The notes: generated by a model from the sequence alone, not told the origin. A DNA stretch of 12,910 nt from Wenzhouxiangella sp. (GCA_007127425.1 SKZJ01000090.1:1-12910); one strand, 5' to 3'. Shown: positions 1 to 7,994, counted from the first letter of the stretch. A program made the numbers and translations.

Positions 1-674
1 CGCTGCAGTCGGTAAGGCTCCATGGCCGCGAAAGTCAACAACGGAAGGCTGGCCAATCCCAGGACGAACAGGTGTTTCCAGGCCGCGCCGGCCAGCCAGA
101 TCATGCCGCCGACGATGGCGACCAGCACCACCGCCGAACCCATATCGGGCTGCTTGAGCAGGATGCCGGCGAGCAGGCCGACGATCAGCAAGGGCTTCAA
201 CGTCTCGATGAACCGGGCCCGGCCCAGCTCCGGGCGGCGGGCAAGATAGGCGGCAACGAAAACGATCGACATCAGCTTGACCGCCTCGACCACCTGGAAT
301 CGGAAGAAGCCGAGGTCGATCCAGCGCACCGAGCCGTTGACTTCGTAGCCCAGGCCCGGAACGAACGGTAGCAGCAGCACGAGTACACCCAGCGGAAAAC
401 ACAGCGGTGCCAACACCTGCATGTGGCGGGTACCGACAAAGCGCAGAACGCCGGCAGCACCGATACCCACGCCGATGAAGACGAGGTGGCGAATAATGAA
501 GTGCCAGCCGGAAACGGCGTAACCCTCAGCCACTGCCATCGAGGTCGAGGCCACCATGACCACGCCGATCGCCAACAGGCCCACCGTACTGAGTACCAGG
601 GCGCTGTCGAGCTCGGCTTTCGGAGTGGATTCACCCCAGCGGTGGGCCTGCTTGCGATTGACGGCGACATTCAT
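1..674 (-). CDS. ftsW: FtsW, septal peptidoglycan glycosyltransferase (partial, C-terminal part beyond the left edge)
   Basis: SEDS-family polytopic membrane protein that polymerises lipid II at the septum with its partner FtsI. About 224 N-terminal codons are visible, roughly the first 60% of a usual FtsW. The translation starts MNVAVNRKQAHRWGE, a short basic cytoplasmic tail, followed by several hydrophobic segments. SEDS landmarks are present: GSVRWIDLG after the third or fourth hydrophobic segment, and KQPDMGSAVV, which matches the family QPDxGT region. The usual QPSE motif reads FQVVEAVKL here. The catalytic periplasmic aspartate lies beyond the window. The ATG at 674 is chosen because its frame gives FtsW; a second ATG at 670 opens an unrelated frame. 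An AAGGTG Shine-Dalgarno-like sequence (684-689) lies 9 bases upstream, inside the end of mraY. Only 3 bases separate it from the mraY stop, and no murD intervenes. The visible part could be RodA, but dcw position favours FtsW. Confidence 0.95.
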   Translation of the reverse strand, partial: MNVAVNRKQAHRWGESTPKAELDSALVLSTVGLLAIGVVMVASTSMAVAEGYAVSGWHFIIRHLVFIGVGIGAAGVLRFVGTRHMQVLAPLCFPLGVLVLLLPFVPGLGYEVNGSVRWIDLGFFRFQVVEAVKLMSIVFVAAYLARRPELGRARFIETLKPLLIVGLLAGILLKQPDMGSAVVLVAIVGGMIWLAGAAWKHLFVLGLASLPLLTFAAMEPYRLQ

Positions 675-677
675 GGC

Positions 678-1757
678 CTATCGCACCTTCATCGTTGCCA
701 GGGCCGCAAGCACCAGCATCACGGCGATGATCCAGAAACGCACGATCACCTTCGGCTCGGGCCAACCCTTGAGCTCGAAGTGATGGTGAATCGGGGCCAT
801 GCGGAAGATTCGCTTGCCCGTGAGTTTGAACGAAACCACCTGCAGGATCACCGACAGGGTCTCGATCACGAAGATGCCGGCCATGACGACAAACACGATC
901 TCCTGGCGCACGATCACCGCCATCAGGCCCAGCGCCGCGCCGACCGCAAGGGCGCCGACGTCGCCCATGAAGACCTGGGCCGGGTAGGTGTTGAACCACA
1001 GGAAACCAAGCCCGGCTCCGGCCAGCGCTGTGGAGAAGATGGCCAACTCGCCGGCACCGGGCACATAGGGCATGCCCAGGTACTCGGCGAACACGGTATT
1101 GCCCGTGGCGTAGGCGAAGATCCCCAGCCCGACGGCAACAAACACTGCCGGCATGATGGCCAGCCCGTCGAGGCCGTCGGTGAGATTGACGGCATTGGAT
1201 GTACCGACCACTACAAAGTAGGTCAGGGCAATGAAGCCGGCAAAGCCCAGCGGAATGGCGATGTCCTTGAAGAAGGGCACGAACAACTGGGTATTGGCCG
1301 GCACGTCGGCTGTGTAATAAAGGAACAGCGCCACGCCCAGGGCAGCCAGCGACTGTGCCAGGTACTTGGAGCGCGCCGAAAGACCGGCACTGTCACGGTG
1401 CTTCAACTTGAGATAGTCGTCGATGAATCCAATGGTGCCGAAGGCCAGCGTCACGAACAGCACGGTCCAGACATAGCGGTTGGCCAGGTCGGCCCACAGT
1501 AGGGTGCTGATCGCCAGCGCGATGAGAATCATCGTCCCGCCCATGGTCGGCGTACCCGCCTTGGACAGATGGCTATCCGGGCCGAGCTCACGAATCGGCT
1601 GGCCGATCTGGCGCTCGATCATGTGGCGGATGAAATAGGGGCCGATCACCAGCGACACGGCCATGGCGGTCAGCGCCGCCATGATGGTGCGGAACGTGAT
1701 GAATCCGAACAGGGCCACGTCGCGGGCCAGCCACTCTTCGAGGAGCCACATGAGCAT
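678..1757 (-). CDS. mraY: MraY, phospho-N-acetylmuramoyl-pentapeptide transferase
   Basis: Integral inner-membrane enzyme that transfers phospho-MurNAc-pentapeptide from UDP to undecaprenyl phosphate, making lipid I. At 359 residues it is the usual length (E. coli 360). Visible motifs in order: KAGTPTMGG (66-74); FIDDYLK with the paired aspartates at 113-114; [10 protein letters not shown] with the third essential Asp; FMGDVGAL; and [15 protein letters not shown] with the histidine triad near the C terminus. About ten hydrophobic helices alternate with these loops. The ATG at 1757 shares one base with the murF TGA (TGATG) and has a strong GGGGAGGT Shine-Dalgarno sequence 6 bases upstream (1764-1771); an ATG two codons later is less well placed. 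Translation is probably coupled to murF. The next gene downstream is ftsW, not the expected murD. No critical residue looks missing. Confidence 0.98.
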   Translation of the reverse strand: MLMWLLEEWLARDVALFGFITFRTIMAALTAMAVSLVIGPYFIRHMIERQIGQPIRELGPDSHLSKAGTPTMGGTMILIALAISTLLWADLANRYVWTVLFVTLAFGTIGFIDDYLKLKHRDSAGLSARSKYLAQSLAALGVALFLYYTADVPANTQLFVPFFKDIAIPLGFAGFIALTYFVVVGTSNAVNLTDGLDGLAIMPAVFVAVGLGIFAYATGNTVFAEYLGMPYVPGAGELAIFSTALAGAGLGFLWFNTYPAQVFMGDVGALAVGAALGLMAVIVRQEIVFVVMAGIFVIETLSVILQVVSFKLTGKRIFRMAPIHHHFELKGWPEPKVIVRFWIIAVMLVLAALATMKVR

Positions 1758-3091
1758 CAGGCGACCTCCCCGACCAGCGACTGGACGACGCGTTCCATGT
1801 GCATGGAGCGCGAGCCCTTGACCAGGCAGTTCACACCGGCATGCAATTGTCCGGACAGCTCGGCGACAAGCGCCTCGTGGCTGGTGTAATGGCTGGCCCC
1901 CGCCCCGAAGGCATCGACACTGTTGCGGCTGAGTTCACCGACCGCGAACAGCCTGCCGATCCCCAAATCCGCCGCCGCCTGCCCCATCTCGGCGTGCAAC
2001 TTGGCCGAGTCCTCGCCCAGTTCGGCCATGTCGCCGAGCACGAGCCAGCTTTCGCCAAGCTGCTCGATCAACACCTGCAGGCCGGCGTACAACGAGGCGG
2101 GATTGGCGTTGTAGGTATCGTCGATGAGCGTCCAGCCATCAGGGTGACGGTGAACCTGCAACCGGCCGGGGACGCTCTGGATGGTTCCCAATACGGCGGC
2201 GATCTCGGTCAGTGGCAATTCCAGCGTGACCGCGGCTGCAGTGGCCGCCAGTGCATTCATCATGTTGTGCCGGCCCGGAAGGCTGGGCAGGTACTCGAAC
2301 TCACCGGCCGGGCTACGAACCTGGACGCGGCCCGCATCGAGTTGACCACGCACCAGCGCCTGTTCACTCGTACCGAACGTGATACTGCGGCAATGCCCGG
2401 AGATTTCCTGCCAGTAGCCGCTGTAGGCATCGTCTGCGTTGATCACGGCCAGGCCCGAGGGGGCGAGCGATTCGAACAATTCGCCCTTGGTATGCGCCAC
2501 CCCATCGAGACTGCCGAAACCTTCCAGATGAGCCGAGGCGGCATTGGTGAGGATGCCGATCTCCGGGCGGGCGATTTCGCACAGGTATTCGATGTCGCCG
2601 GGACGACTGGCACCCATTTCGATGACGGCAAAGCGATGTTCGGGCGAGAGCCTGGACAGCGTCAGCGGCACGCCGATCTCGTTGTTGTAGTTGCCCTGTG
2701 TGGCCAGCGTCGGTCCCACGCGAGCGAGCATGGCGGCCAGCATTTCCTTGACCGTGGTCTTGCCGTTGGAGCCGGTGATACCGATCACGGTCGCCGGCAT
2801 CTGTTCCCGCCAGATCGAGCCGATCCGTCCCATGGCCCACAGCACATCCTCGACGACCAGTTGCGGCAGGTCCACGTCCAACCTGCGGGTCACCAGGGCT
2901 GCGGCGGCGCCGGCGGCGGCCGCGCGAGCGACGAAGTCGTGACCGTCGACCCGTTCTCCCGGCAGGGCACAGAACAGGTTGCCGGGCTCGACTCGACGCG
3001 AGTCGTGGCACAGGCCGACGATCTCGACACCATTTCTGGTCAATTCACCGCCGATCATGCCGGCCAGTCGCTTGAGGGGCATATTCAGCAT
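1757..3091 (-). CDS. murF: MurF, UDP-MurNAc-tripeptide--D-Ala-D-Ala ligase
   Basis: Cytoplasmic ATP-dependent Mur ligase that adds D-alanyl-D-alanine to the UDP-MurNAc tripeptide, the last cytosolic step before MraY. At 444 residues it has normal length (E. coli 452). The N-terminal domain has [22 protein letters not shown]. The central ATP-binding domain has the P-loop ITGSNGKTT (about 105-113), [11 protein letters not shown] (136-146) and [10 protein letters not shown] (158-167). Later come [10 protein letters not shown] and [11 protein letters not shown], and the C-terminal domain ends with [12 protein letters not shown]. The start at 3091 overlaps the murE stop by 7 bases (ATGCTGA). It has a GGAGG sequence (3099-3103) 7 bases upstream, which favours it over the in-frame ATG at 3082. 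Its stop overlaps the mraY start. Confidence 0.97.
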   Translation of the reverse strand: MLNMPLKRLAGMIGGELTRNGVEIVGLCHDSRRVEPGNLFCALPGERVDGHDFVARAAAAGAAAALVTRRLDVDLPQLVVEDVLWAMGRIGSIWREQMPATVIGITGSNGKTTVKEMLAAMLARVGPTLATQGNYNNEIGVPLTLSRLSPEHRFAVIEMGASRPGDIEYLCEIARPEIGILTNAASAHLEGFGSLDGVAHTKGELFESLAPSGLAVINADDAYSGYWQEISGHCRSITFGTSEQALVRGQLDAGRVQVRSPAGEFEYLPSLPGRHNMMNALAATAAAVTLELPLTEIAAVLGTIQSVPGRLQVHRHPDGWTLIDDTYNANPASLYAGLQVLIEQLGESWLVLGDMAELGEDSAKLHAEMGQAAADLGIGRLFAVGELSRNSVDAFGAGASHYTSHEALVAELSGQLHAGVNCLVKGSRSMHMERVVQSLVGEVA

Positions 3092-4548
3092 GTCGCCGCC
3101 TCCAGTGCTCGTCGGGCACAGTCGACATCATTGAATGACCGGCGCTGGTCGCCGACGACCTGTTCGTTTTCATGTCCCTTGCCGGCCACCAGCACGATGT
3201 CGCCGGCCACGCTTTCAGCCAGCGCCCGGGTGATCGCCCGGCCGCGGTCGCGAACCACCAGGCAGCGTTCCGGACGCCGCATGCCGGACTGGATGGCGCG
3301 AATGATGGCCGTGCCGTCCTCGTTGCGCGGATTGTCGTCGGTCAGCACGACCCGATCAGCGAGCGACTCGGCAATTCGACCCATGCGCGGACGCTTGGCA
3401 CGGTCCCGATCGCCACCGCAGCCGAACACGCACCACAGCTCGCGCGGCGCCAGCTCACGCAGGCTTTCGAGCGCGTTGCCCAGCGCATCGGGCGTATGCG
3501 CATAATCGATCACGGCCAGGCGGCCGGCTTCGTCCCGTACCGGCTGCATGCGACCGGGTACCGGCTCGAGGGCAGCGATCGCGTTGGCAATCTCCGCGTC
3601 GGATCTGCCGCGCGCGGCCAGTTCGCCCGCCACGATGAGCAGGTTCCACAGGTTGACCCGGCCCAACAGCCGTGAACGGACTGTCAGGCGACGCTCGTCG
3701 ATCAACAACTCGGCCCCGAGGCCGGCAGCGGTCGCGACAATCGATTCGGCGCGCACGCGCGCCTCCGGATCTCCCGCCAGGCTGTAACCGATACAGGAGC
3801 CGGCCGTGTTCAGGCCCGCGGCCAGTTTCCGACCGAAAGCATCGTCGAGATTGATCAACTGGCGGGTACTTGGAAAATCGAAAAACAAGCGCGCCTTGGC
3901 CTGGCCGTAGGCTTCGAGGTCGGCGTGATAATCGAGGTGATCATGACCGAGCGTGGTGAAGATCACGCTGGTGAATGCCAGCCCGGCGAGACGCCCCTGG
4001 TCGAGTGCGTGGGAGGACGCTTCCATCACGACGGTGCTTGCGCCGGCATCGCGCAACGCAGCAAGTTCACGATAGAGCGTCAGCAGGTCCGGGGTCGTCA
4101 TGTCGCCCTTGCGAAGAGCGCCCGGCCTGCCGAGACCGAGCGTGCCGATCATGGCACCGTCAAGCGCCTGGGCCAGCAGCCAGCTGACCGAGGTCTTGCC
4201 GTTGGTGCCGGTCACGGCCACGAGGTCCATGTGAGCCGACGGGTCGCCCCACAGGCGTCGGGCCAGCATCGACAGGCGTTCGTCGAGTGCCGGGATCTCG
4301 ACTGTCGGCACCGGGCAGTCGGCCGGTACTGCGGCGCGACCGTCATGAAGTACAACCGCCGCGCCGGCAGCCGCGGCCTGCTCCAGAAACGCCATGCCGT
4401 GAACCTGCCCGCCGGACAGGGCAACGAAGCCCTCGCCAGGCTGTACACGGCGCGAGTCAAGGGTAAGGCCGCCGATGGCGAGATCGGGAATCCGATCATC
4501 CGGCACCAGCCCGGACAGCAGTTGTTTCAATTCGGTCATCCCGCTCAT
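3085..4548 (-). CDS. murE: MurE, UDP-MurNAc-L-Ala-D-Glu--meso-diaminopimelate ligase
   Basis: Cytoplasmic Mur ligase that adds the third amino acid of the stem peptide. The 487 residues fit the family (E. coli 495). Domain 1 carries TLDSRRVQPGEGFVAL (29-44). The ATP-binding domain has the P-loop TGTNGKTS (113-120), MTTPDLL (150-156), EASSHALDQGRL (176-187) and HDHLDYH (202-208). K218 in QAKARLF matches the lysine that is carbamylated in Mur ligases. The C-terminal domain has DYAHTPDAL (348-356), FGCGGDRDRAKRP (375-387), the substrate motif DNPR (405-408) and VAGKGHE (454-460). DNPR is the signature of enzymes that use meso-diaminopimelate rather than lysine, so a Gram-negative stem peptide is inferred. 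The ATG at 4548 overlaps the ftsI stop (ATGA) and has a GGAG 8 bases upstream; a second in-frame ATG lies three codons later. Confidence 0.98.
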   Translation of the reverse strand: MSGMTELKQLLSGLVPDDRIPDLAIGGLTLDSRRVQPGEGFVALSGGQVHGMAFLEQAAAAGAAVVLHDGRAAVPADCPVPTVEIPALDERLSMLARRLWGDPSAHMDLVAVTGTNGKTSVSWLLAQALDGAMIGTLGLGRPGALRKGDMTTPDLLTLYRELAALRDAGASTVVMEASSHALDQGRLAGLAFTSVIFTTLGHDHLDYHADLEAYGQAKARLFFDFPSTRQLINLDDAFGRKLAAGLNTAGSCIGYSLAGDPEARVRAESIVATAAGLGAELLIDERRLTVRSRLLGRVNLWNLLIVAGELAARGRSDAEIANAIAALEPVPGRMQPVRDEAGRLAVIDYAHTPDALGNALESLRELAPRELWCVFGCGGDRDRAKRPRMGRIAESLADRVVLTDDNPRNEDGTAIIRAIQSGMRRPERCLVVRDRGRAITRALAESVAGDIVLVAGKGHENEQVVGDQRRSFNDVDCARRALEAATC

Positions 4549-6242
4549 GGCGTGTGCTCCAGTTGCGTGACCAGGGTGCCGAAGTCGTCGGGTGGCACAT
4601 TGAACAGGCGCAGCCCCGCTTCCATCACGCGACCGAACAGCGGCGCGGCGACCTGCCCGCCGTAGTACTGGTCACCGGCGGGGTCATTGATGACGACCAC
4701 CGCCGCGAGCCTGGGTCGCGACACCGGCGCAAACCCGGCAAAGCTGGCGATGTAACGATCACTGTAGCCACCGGCATCGAGCTTGCGCGAAGTGCCCGTC
4801 TTGCCGGCCACGCGGTAACCCTTGACACCAGCGGCGGTGCCTGTGCCTTCCGGGCCAATCGCGGATTCGAGCATGAAGGCCAGCTGGCGAGCCAGCTCGG
4901 GGTCGAGTACCGAGTGCGGTGGATTGTCTGTGCCGACGATGAGGGTGGGCTGTCGCAGCCGTCCCTCATCGGCGATGGCGGCCATCGCCCGCACGAGCTG
5001 CAGCGGCGTGACCGACATGCCATAACCGTATGCAAGCGTGGCCTGTTCGAGCTTGCGCCAGCGTTCATAGTCGCGCAATACCCCTGCAGACTCGCCAGGA
5101 AAGCCGGTTCCGGCCACCGAGCCGAACCCGAAGCGCGAGTAGACGCCCCACAGGTGACGAGCATCCATGGACAGCACCAGTTGCACGACGCCGACATTGG
5201 ATGACTTGATCAGCAGCCCTTCGACACTGAGCTCACCGAAATTGCGAACGTCGCGGATGGTATGACCCGAAACCCGCATCGTGCCCGGCGCCGTGTCGAT
5301 AGGCATATGACGGGAAGCGATGCCGGCTTCCATCGCCGCGGCAACGGCAAACGGCTTGATGACCGAGCCGGGCTCGAGCACATCGGTCAGGGCGCGATTG
5401 CGCAAGCCGTCGGAATTGAACCGCCCCGCTGCATTGGGATTGTAGGAAGGATAGTTGACCATCGACAGGATTTCGCCGGTGGTGACATCCATCACCACCA
5501 CAGATCCCGAACGGGCGCCGAACTCGGCAATCGTGGCCTTGAGTTCGCGGAAAGTCAGGTACTGGAGACGCCGATCCAGCGTCAGTCGCAAATCCCGTCC
5601 CGGACGAGCCTCACGCACCAGCTCGATGTCCTGCACGACTCTTCCCAGGCGATCCTTGATCACGCGCTTGGCGCCCGGCTCGCCCTGCAACCAGTTGTTG
5701 TAAGCCAGCTCGAGGCCTTCCTGGCCAATATCGTCGATATTGGTAAAGCCCACGACCTGCGCCGCAACCTCGCCGGTCGGATAGAAACGACGGTACTCCC
5801 TCTGCAGGAAAACACCGGGGATTTCCAGCTCGCGGATCTGTTCGGCCAGGTCGGGGTTGATGCGTCGCCGCAGCCACACGAACTCGCGACTGGCCCGTTG
5901 GGTCAAACGCCGCTCAAGGTCTTCCGGGCTGGTATCGAGCAGTCCGGCCAGCATCGGGATGCGATCGGCGACCTGCAACAACTCACCGGGATGGGCCCAC
6001 ACCGACTTGACCGGCGTCGAGACGGCCAGCGGCTCACCATTGCGATCGACGATATTGCCACGCACGGTGGGAATCGAAACCTGGCGCAGGAAGCGGGCTT
6101 CGCCCTGGCTTTGCAGGAACTCCGTCTCCATGACCTGAAGCTTCACCGCCCGCCCGAACAAGACAAACGCCAACAGGACCATGACCCCGGCCAGCAGCCA
6201 CAAGCGGGCATTCCCTTGAATGAAGCGCACACCCATGCTCAT
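4545..6242 (-). CDS. ftsI: FtsI (PBP3), septal peptidoglycan DD-transpeptidase
   Basis: Class B penicillin-binding protein that cross-links septal peptidoglycan together with FtsW. It has 565 residues (E. coli 588). A short cytoplasmic tail is followed by one membrane helix (about 13-32). The pedestal domain includes RGNIVDRNGEPLAV (61-74) and RRFYPTGEVAAQVVGF (151-166). The transpeptidase domain has all three active-site motifs: SVIK with the nucleophile at S293, SSN at 347-349 and KTGT at 481-484. The start at 6242 overlaps the ftsL stop (ATGA). A GGAGG lies only 4 bases upstream, so the in-frame ATG at 6236 (10-base spacing) is possible; the difference is two residues. The frame stays open upstream as far as 6584, but that extension overlies ftsL in another frame and lacks family similarity. 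It is the target of several beta-lactams. Confidence 0.97.
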   Translation of the reverse strand: MSMGVRFIQGNARLWLLAGVMVLLAFVLFGRAVKLQVMETEFLQSQGEARFLRQVSIPTVRGNIVDRNGEPLAVSTPVKSVWAHPGELLQVADRIPMLAGLLDTSPEDLERRLTQRASREFVWLRRRINPDLAEQIRELEIPGVFLQREYRRFYPTGEVAAQVVGFTNIDDIGQEGLELAYNNWLQGEPGAKRVIKDRLGRVVQDIELVREARPGRDLRLTLDRRLQYLTFRELKATIAEFGARSGSVVVMDVTTGEILSMVNYPSYNPNAAGRFNSDGLRNRALTDVLEPGSVIKPFAVAAAMEAGIASRHMPIDTAPGTMRVSGHTIRDVRNFGELSVEGLLIKSSNVGVVQLVLSMDARHLWGVYSRFGFGSVAGTGFPGESAGVLRDYERWRKLEQATLAYGYGMSVTPLQLVRAMAAIADEGRLRQPTLIVGTDNPPHSVLDPELARQLAFMLESAIGPEGTGTAAGVKGYRVAGKTGTSRKLDAGGYSDRYIASFAGFAPVSRPRLAAVVVINDPAGDQYYGGQVAAPLFGRVMEAGLRLFNVPPDDFGTLVTQLEHTP

Positions 6243-6505
6243 CGGTCCTCCACCAGGATGCGAACATCCTCCGGACGCCGCATATCCAGTGTTTCGCGTG
6301 CGTGGCGTTCGACGCGCCCTGCCTCGGCCAGCCAAGCCTGTTCGAGTTGCAGCCGGCTCCACTCGACCCGCGCCTGGTCCCGAGCTTCTTCTGTCTGTTG
6401 CAGGGCGACGAACTGCAACCGGGCCTCGTGACGCATCACCACCACGCCTACCGCGCTGGCCAGCAGCGCGATCAGCAGGAAAAAGAACAGCAGCCAGCGC
6501 ATCAT
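6239..6505 (-). CDS. ftsL: FtsL, cell division protein
   Basis: Small bitopic inner-membrane protein that, in characterised species, binds FtsB and FtsQ and activates the FtsWI septal synthase. The ORF codes for 88 residues. It begins MMRWLLFFFLLIALLASAVG, a hydrophobic helix with a very short cytoplasmic tail. A periplasmic coiled-coil-like stretch follows (about 26-70), rich in Leu, Gln and Glu, with VEWSRLQLEQAWLAE, which resembles the conserved EWxxLQLEQ core of proteobacterial FtsL. It is shorter than E. coli FtsL (121 residues), mainly because the N-terminal tail is reduced. The ATG at 6505 overlaps the rsmH stop by 4 bases and has GGAG 7 bases upstream; the next ATG, at 6502, is the alternative. 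The call rests on position between rsmH and ftsI plus topology and core motif. Confidence 0.93.
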   Translation of the reverse strand: MMRWLLFFFLLIALLASAVGVVVMRHEARLQFVALQQTEEARDQARVEWSRLQLEQAWLAEAGRVERHARETLDMRRPEDVRILVEDR

Positions 6506-7446
6506 GACGGTGCTCCGGGAAGTTTCTCGGCCACGCGCATGCGGGCACTGCGGGCGCGCGGGTTATCGCCCTCCTCCTGTTCATTGGGCCGGACCAGTGA
6601 ACCGACCAGCTTCAACCGCGGCGTGAACGAGGGCGGCAGCGGTAAACGGCGACTGGCCGCCGGCGGCTGGGCGGCTGCCCGGAAGGCCTGCTTGACCAGT
6701 CGGTCTTCGAGCGAATGAAAGCTTATGACCACGAACCGACCACCGGGTTCGAGCACGTCGATGCCGTCAGCCAGCGCCTGCTCGAGCTGGGTCAGTTCGG
6801 CATTGATATGAATGCGGATGGCCTGGAAAGTGCGCGTAGCCGGGTGACGGTCGGCGGGACTGGGTCCTGCCGCCCGGGCGACAATGGCAGCAAGTTCGGC
6901 TGTACGCTCGATTGGCTGCTCCGCTCTGGCCATCACGATGCTCCTGGCAATCCGGCGCGCAAATCGTTCTTCACCATAGTCCTTGATTACCCGGGCGATT
7001 TCGTCCTCCGCGGCATGCGCCAGCCAGGCGGCGGCCGATTCGCCCGATTCCGGATCCATGCGCATGTCCAGGGGACCGTCCTCGCGAAAACTGAAGCCGC
7101 GCTCGGCTTCATCGAGCTGCGGCGAGGACACGCCCAGATCCAGCAACAGGCCGCTGACGCGGCCATGAATATCCAGCTCCCGGGCCAGGCGGTCGATTTC
7201 GGCAAACCCGGCCCGACAGGCTGTGACCCGTTCATCGCCGGCGAAACGCCGGCCCGCATCGGCGACGGCCTCGGGATCGCGGTCGACAGCCACCAGGCGT
7301 CCGGTCGGCCCCAGGCGCGCGAGTATGGCGCTGCTGTGGCCGCCCCTGCCGTAAGTGCCGTCGACATAGATGCCATCGGCCCGCACCTCCAATGCGTCCA
7401 GTGCCGGCTGCAGAAGAACCGGCACATGTGAGGTTCCCTCTGCCAT
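6502..7446 (-). CDS. rsmH: RsmH (MraW), 16S rRNA N4-methylcytidine-1402 methyltransferase
   Basis: SAM-dependent methyltransferase that makes the N4-methyl group of m4Cm1402 in the decoding centre of 16S rRNA. The 314 residues match E. coli (313). Motifs: HVPVLLQPALDAL (7-19), the SAM-binding DGTYGRGGHS (29-38), AVDRDPEAV (53-61), DLGVSSPQLDEAERGFSF (103-120), RTFQAIRIHIN (205-215) and ISFHSLEDRLVK (241-252). The ATG at 7446 is 4 bases after the mraZ stop and begins MAEGTSHVPV, where family similarity starts. Its ribosome binding site is weak (only AGG 3 bases upstream), suggesting translation coupled to mraZ. The frame is open further upstream to 7701, but that part overlies mraZ and is not a domain of this protein. 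Confidence 0.98.
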   Translation of the reverse strand: MAEGTSHVPVLLQPALDALEVRADGIYVDGTYGRGGHSSAILARLGPTGRLVAVDRDPEAVADAGRRFAGDERVTACRAGFAEIDRLARELDIHGRVSGLLLDLGVSSPQLDEAERGFSFREDGPLDMRMDPESGESAAAWLAHAAEDEIARVIKDYGEERFARRIARSIVMARAEQPIERTAELAAIVARAAGPSPADRHPATRTFQAIRIHINAELTQLEQALADGIDVLEPGGRFVVISFHSLEDRLVKQAFRAAAQPPAASRRLPLPPSFTPRLKLVGSLVRPNEQEEGDNPRARSARMRVAEKLPGAPS

Positions 7447-7450
7447 CGGC

Positions 7451-7903
7451 CTAAAGAACCAGTTGCGCCATTTCGGAGGAGGCCTGCTCCTGGATCTCTT
7501 TCTCCTCCTCGATCCGGCGCTGATTGAGAATCTCTTCGTTCCAGATCTCGAAGCGCTGGCCCATACCCATGAAAACCACGCGCTTTTCCAGACCCGCCAC
7601 CTGTCTGAGCGTGACCGGCAACAGCAAGCGGGAATTGCCATCGGGTTCAAGCTGGGTGGCCGAACCCACCAGGCGTCGCTGCAGGCTGCGATGACTGGCA
7701 TTGAAGGTGGACAGGCCCATCACCTGCTCTCTCACCCGCTCCCACTCCGACTGCGGATACAACCACAGGCAGCCGGCATCGAAAGCGGAGTACGTCAGCA
7801 CAAGACGATTACCGCAGGCCGCCTCGAGGTCCTCGCGGTACCGCGTCGGCAAGGCCATGCGGCCTTTTGCGTCGAGATTGATGGCGGTTTCACCAAAGAA
7901 CAC
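7451..7903 (-). CDS. mraZ: MraZ, transcriptional regulator of the dcw cluster (GTG start proposed)
   Basis: DNA-binding protein with two AbrB/SpoVT-like half-domains; E. coli MraZ represses its own promoter and the dcw genes. With the GTG start at 7903 it has 150 residues (E. coli 152) and begins (M)FFGETAINLDAKGRMALPT, matching the family N terminus. The first AbrB motif DAKGR is at 11-15. The second reads DGNSR (88-92), with Ser in place of the usual Gly. A charged C-terminal tail follows. In-frame GTG codons also lie at 7924 and 7945. The 7945 start would leave only about 12 bases after the predicted transcription start, and both would place codons inside the MraZ boxes, so 7903 is preferred. 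No good Shine-Dalgarno sequence is visible for it (GGAG lies 15 bases upstream), so the start is less certain than the gene. Confidence 0.93.
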   Translation of the reverse strand: MFFGETAINLDAKGRMALPTRYREDLEAACGNRLVLTYSAFDAGCLWLYPQSEWERVREQVMGLSTFNASHRSLQRRLVGSATQLEPDGNSRLLLPVTLRQVAGLEKRVVFMGMGQRFEIWNEEILNQRRIEEEKEIQEQASSEMAQLVL

Positions 7904-7920
7904 GGCTTTGCTACTCGTCT

Positions 7921-7965
7921 CCACCCAGGATCCACTAATTCCCACAAATTACCACTTAGCGCCAC
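7921..7965 (-). promoter_or_regulatory. MraZ operator: five phased GTGG boxes
   Basis: On the minus strand GTGG occurs at 7965-7962, 7955-7952, 7945-7942, 7935-7932 and 7924-7921. The first four are spaced exactly 10 bases and the last 11. This agrees with what is known of MraZ in E. coli, which binds direct TGGGN repeats separated by 5 bases, i.e. a 10-base period. The array starts within the predicted -10 element and runs to 18 bases before the proposed mraZ start. Autorepression by steric block of RNA polymerase is therefore inferred. The period corresponds to about one helical turn, so all sites face the same side of the DNA, as expected for a ring-shaped MraZ oligomer. Confidence 0.85.
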
Positions 7966-7992
7966 GATAGTCCTCAATGTGACGGGTGTCAA
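7964..7992 (-). promoter_or_regulatory. Sigma70-type promoter of the dcw operon
   Basis: A perfect -35 TTGACA (7992-7987) is followed after 17 bases by the -10 TATCGT (7969-7964, four of six consensus bases). The start of transcription would fall near 7957, about 54 bases upstream of the proposed mraZ GTG. The -10 overlaps the first MraZ box. It is the only promoter-like pair I noticed upstream of mraZ, and the eight downstream genes have no intergenic space for another, although internal promoters inside coding regions cannot be excluded. Confidence 0.75.
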
Positions 7993-7994
7993 GT

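Noticed and set aside
423..1502. 359-codon plus-strand frame opposite mraY
   Set aside because: Antisense shadow of a conserved membrane enzyme; the His- and Gln-rich product has no family features and no clear ribosome binding site.
1799..3505. 568-codon open frame on the plus strand opposite murF and murE
   Set aside because: It is antisense to two fully supported Mur ligases, has no recognisable domain, and its composition follows from GC-rich codon use on the other strand.
5262..6431. 389-codon plus-strand frame opposite ftsI and ftsL
   Set aside because: Antisense shadow with no domain features.
6243..6584. N-terminal extension of ftsI
   Set aside because: The frame is open, but it overlies ftsL and the end of rsmH in another frame; similarity and the overlap-type start place the beginning at 6242.
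7447..7701. N-terminal extension of rsmH into mraZ
   Set aside because: It is an out-of-frame reading of mraZ; RsmH proteins begin near HVPVLL.
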